A DNA stretch of 64,000 nt from Heterodera schachtii (lineage: Eukaryota; Nematoda; Chromadorea; Rhabditida; Heteroderidae): assembly GCA_023374025.1 (NCBI GenBank), contig SIJG01000004.1, positions 3,590,820 through 3,654,819 on the forward strand. The letters run 5' to 3'. The position numbers and the translations under genes were made by a program. The notes beneath the pieces are model-generated. The model did not search any database, was not told the origin of the DNA, and was given only the letters and a program-made list of their open reading frames with translations. Positions 60,415 to 64,000 of the stretch are shown piece after piece; the stretch's first letter is position 1, and every line of letters begins with the position of its first letter.

Positions 60415-61515
60415 CAAATCAACCATTGGATTAGTAAGAAGATATAAAATAGTAGCTTAAATTTTTTAATCTATCTCTTTAAATGAAAATTAATAAATTA
60501 ATAAAAATATTAAGATTAAAAATTTCAACCTTGATAATTTACATATTGAAAATTTAAAAAAGAATACAGCAATAGTATTTTAAATGAATAAAAAGCGATT
60601 AAATTCAAATACGTTTATACAAAAAATGGTTAATTTTTTAATTACATGAGTCTATGTAAGCGATTCCGCAGAGGCACCAGACAGAACCCATTTGCTCGCA
60701 TATTCAAAATTTCAAAAAATGTTTATAAATAATGAAGATTATTAAAACCATAATAATTTAATTCGAATTTGCGCATGGTGGGCGGGGCCAGCCTGTGTCT
60801 TCACTATCGAAGAAGAAAAAAATAAAAATAAATACTTCGCAGCCTGAAAGCTTGAAAATTAATATGAATACCCTAAATTTAAAAGAATAATTTTTATCTA
60901 TATGAAATTTCTAAATATAAATTAGATATAAATTATTTTTTAGCTTATTATAGAATAAAAAATAATTTTATAAAGCTGATTTTTTTTGTTGTCAATGACA
61001 AAGCTTTTTAGTTTCAAGATTTTACTTAGAAATTGCCAAATGTAGAAAGAAATTTTCAGCCGCCGCAAGAAAAAATGAAATTTAATTTAAATCCACGATG
61101 AATATATAAAAATAAATAAATTTATATACAAAAATGAAAAAGTTATGCAAATATACATAAATTAAAAAATTTTCAAATTTTTAAAATTAATTAAAAAAAA
61201 GCCTATCAGTTCCTTACTAGTTAGACGCAAGTTTTGTAAAAAAAATATATTAAAAAATAGAATATTTTCAATTTGCACTTAAAAATAACTCAAAAATTAG
61301 TTGTTATTTTTAGAATTATCCAAAAAGATGCAGCATCACTAACTAAAGCACTCACAGATAGATCAAGATCGGATTGCGAGAAATATAAAAGAATTGCGAA
61401 ATTTTTACTATTATTTAAATATATTTAAAATAAAATGCAAATAAATGCACAATAATAAAATTAATTTTTTAAATCATAATAATTGACAAAAAACCAAAAT
61501 ACCATAAAATTACCG
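60415..61515. other. A-rich desert
   Basis: No gene. A phrase at 60,780-60,865 (TTCACTATCGAAGAAGAAAA, then GCAGCCTGAAA) has a diverged relative at about 61,990-62,045. Confidence 0.55.
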
Positions 61516-61524
61516 AGTTATAAG

Positions 61525-61940
61525 TAGGGATACGATTTTAGGCAAAAGCCTATTTTTTTCCTGAGCTCCTCGTGGCCTGAAACTCACGAAAAACATGTGT
61601 TTTTTCGGCTGTTGTTAAGCTACTTTTCGAGTTATTAGTGACTATTTTCTAGGCTTTTATTTTTAGAGCCTAAAAAAATTTTAGAAAAAGCCTATTTTTG
61701 CGTTTTGCCGAAAATTTGTTAACAAAAATGCAATAAAAACGAAAAATATAACCCTAAGAATCAATTTTTGGGAATTTTAAAAATATATTTTTTTACCCTT
61801 TTGAATGAATTGTCATTTTACACCCCTAATTTTGAGACTTTTTAGAGACTAATTTCCATTGTTTAGTGCCTATTTTTGGGGTTTTAGAGTCTAGAACCTA
61901 CTATTTTGGCAGTTTTTAGAGCCTAAAAATCGTATCCCTA
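61525..61940. mobile_element. TAGGG-ended MITE, 416 bp
   Basis: Inverted ends TAGGGATACGATTTTAGGC and GCCTAAAAATCGTATCCCTA. Flanks GTTATAAG (61,517-61,524) and GTTAGAAG (61,941-61,948) match at 7 of 8. Shares TAGGGAT...TTTTAGGC end layout and, reversed, the second internal module (61,735-61,830) with the 44,964 element. No coding. Confidence 0.88.
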
Positions 61941-61948
61941 GTTAGAAG

Positions 61949-64000
61949 TGTTAAAAACATTTGGCGAGAATAAAATAAGATGTACCAGGAACTTCATTGT
62001 CCAAGAAGAAAAAATAATAAATCCTTGACAGCCTGGAAATGAAAATTTTATCCTTGCTCTAATTGAAAAAAGGATAATTAATAGTTTACATATAAAAAAT
62101 TATGAATTATTATATAGATATAAAAATTATGAATTTTTATATCAAAAATAAATTATTTTTCTAAATTCAATCAAATTCATAAAATTTTCAAAAAATAAAT
62201 AACAACATATTTATCTGAAAAATTAATTAAATTAAAACCTAACTATAATAATAAAAGAATTATTTCCAATGACAAAGAGGCGGGGCGCATTAAAGTGCAT
62301 TAATTACATAAAGGCAAAGAAAATAAATAATTTAAAATATATATAATATTATTTGGAAAATTAATACAAAATTCATATGTATTTTGTAATCCAAAAGAAT
62401 AAATAGATGAAAGATTAAAAGTTATTTTCGTACATTACAAATACAAAATAAAGGGAATATAAGAATAATATAGGTAAGTAAAAATATATATAAAATAATG
62501 ATTTAACAATAATGAAATTTCAATAAAAATCTAATTTTATAATACGAAAAGGCAAACGTCATTATTTCTTAATCAATTAAGCATATAAATTTATTCCAAC
62601 TTTCCAAAAATTAATTCTCGTCATCAAACTCATGACAAATTTATGAAATAAGAAAAAACATAAAGAAAGAATATTCAGATATTCTAAGAAATAACAAAGT
62701 CTAAGCAAAACAAAAGCAATAAAAATTATTCTGAAAATGAAAAGATAAAAATTAAAAAATTGGGCCTCCGCCCTATGACTTGTCTTCCAATTAAGCATAC
62801 GATGAATGAATAAATATGAAAATTCAAATTTTCTATTTATGGACGAAATCTCGCTTATTAGACAACATTTAAAAACACAACAAAAATAGGAAAAATTTTC
62901 CCAAAATGAATCAGAGAGTTGAAAGCAAAAATATATGAAAACGAATTTAATAAAATTATGCGTTAATCAATAACAAATATCTAAAAATTTAAATAATTAC
63001 ATATATAATTATTTAATGGATTATTTTGAAATTGGAAAAACAAAAAAAGAATATTCAGATACTGCAAAATAATCATTTAAAAGAATTTTTATTTATCGAA
63101 AAGTGAAAATGCGATTTTATCTAACATTGTTTCATGGGCATGAGAAAAACACTAGAAGGTAGCTAAATATTAAGCAAAATTTAGAAAAATAATATACAAA
63201 TAATGAAAATTTTAAAAATTAAATTAAAAATAATATTCCTTCAAAATTGCGATGCCATTGGTGAACGAACAGCAGCGTTTGACCGAGTCCCGAGAAAAGA
63301 AAAAATAAACAACAAATTTTAAGCATGCTTTTGTCTTTACTAAATAAACATATAAAAATTTTAATCCTCAAAAAATAAAAAATAAATTTATATTTGACAC
63401 GCAATGGAACAAAACGAAAACCTTGTAAATAATCACAACTTTTCGGAACGAAATAATTTGAAAAAAAACCATCACTTCTCGAGATTAATCCATTAATGAA
63501 ATCGCTGGAATTTACGTTGTTAAATTAAATAAGTCTTAAATTAAATGACCTTTGCTTTTTACGTAAATTCTATAAAAAAAATAACATTTTTACTGTAAAA
63601 ACATTAAATGATTTTTTGCAAAATTAAAATGTATGTCAGAAATTAATTGATCAATATACAATCGTAATTAAAAAATAATATGAAAGACAATGATGATGCT
63701 GCATTTTAAAGGCAAAATGAATATAGAAACAAACGACTGTTGAAGTGGCCACATTCATTTTATTAAATTCTTGGTTTCTGAGCATGAATTTTAAAGAACA
63801 CCAAGACACAATGTGAGATATCGGACGTACCAAGAATGAAGAATGAACATAATTTAACTATATAAATTTAAAAATGCATTATTAATTGATAAAAACAAAA
63901 ATTCGTTATGCTCCAAAATTATTTAGTAAAGGTAATAGAAAAGAATTAATATTTTATGATTCCCAATAAAAATTATATTTAAAAAAACAAATTTGCTGAT
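61949..64000. other. A-rich desert to window end
   Basis: No gene or known repeat. Short frames here are AT-rich chance frames. Confidence 0.6.

Noticed and set aside
20000..64000. piRNA (21U-type) gene cluster
   Set aside because: I looked for the CTGTTTCA core of nematode 21U promoters on both strands. Only rare near matches occur (for example near 20,140 and 43,686), no more than chance.
1..64000. Spliced-leader RNA, 5S rRNA, U1 or U6 genes
   Set aside because: No spliced-leader core, U6 AGAAGATTAGCATGG, or U1 5' end was seen. Only the U2-like fragments had any support.

Overview
This is a gene-poor, very A+T-rich stretch of eukaryotic nuclear DNA, roughly four fifths A+T by eye. I found no intact conserved protein gene, rRNA, functional tRNA or CRISPR array. 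Decayed coding pieces with intron-like breaks and TTTTCAG-type acceptors, a tRNA-derived SINE head and many hAT-type MITEs with 8-bp target duplications point to an invertebrate animal. A nematode is plausible but not proven. Most open frames of 60-100 codons are random AT-rich frames or translations of simple repeats.

Layout. 1-10 kb is a nest of repeats. The 1-1405 segment recurs at 7918-9572 and carries a hAT-type MITE (whole copy 7644-8539). A second, composite hAT-type element fills 3044-7288. It holds two direct copies of a repeat with a tRNA-derived SINE head, and a nested foldback element with a broken MULE-type transposase. 10-13 kb is AT desert. 13-20 kb is a second repeat cluster: a CGGGATCCCG-array element with a MITE inside it, an exon-like region near 15 kb, a FLYWCH-like zinc-finger frame near 16.3 kb, and two related MITEs at 17.6-19.1 kb. 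20-27.5 kb is desert. 27.5-29.3 kb is a pyrimidine-rich array headed by a GC hairpin. 29.5-64 kb is mostly desert, broken by a second CGGGATCCCG element (39.7-40.6 kb), two TAGGG-ended MITEs (44,964 and 61,525), a foldback MITE (51,606), a second GC hairpin plus pyrimidine tract (49.5 kb), and two U2 snRNA-like fragments (59.2-59.4 kb).

The most unusual pattern is a shared internal module in elements with different termini. It has a GC hairpin of the form GGCGGTGCC-GATA-GGCGCCGCC, usually next to a TGTTAACAG palindrome. I count 18 copies in at least five repeat contexts, and one copy has a compensatory base-pair change. A second module, with the core GGTGTATTTTTC, is shared in the same way. 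The elements therefore look modular, with interchangeable ends around common cores.

The desert is not random. Parts of it are diverged copies of each other (25.6/38.1 kb, 53.1/59.5 kb), and 41.9-44.3 kb has reversed strand composition and inverted homology to about 25.9-26.7 kb. No set of genes working together can be described. The autonomous hAT transposase that would mobilise the MITEs was not seen.
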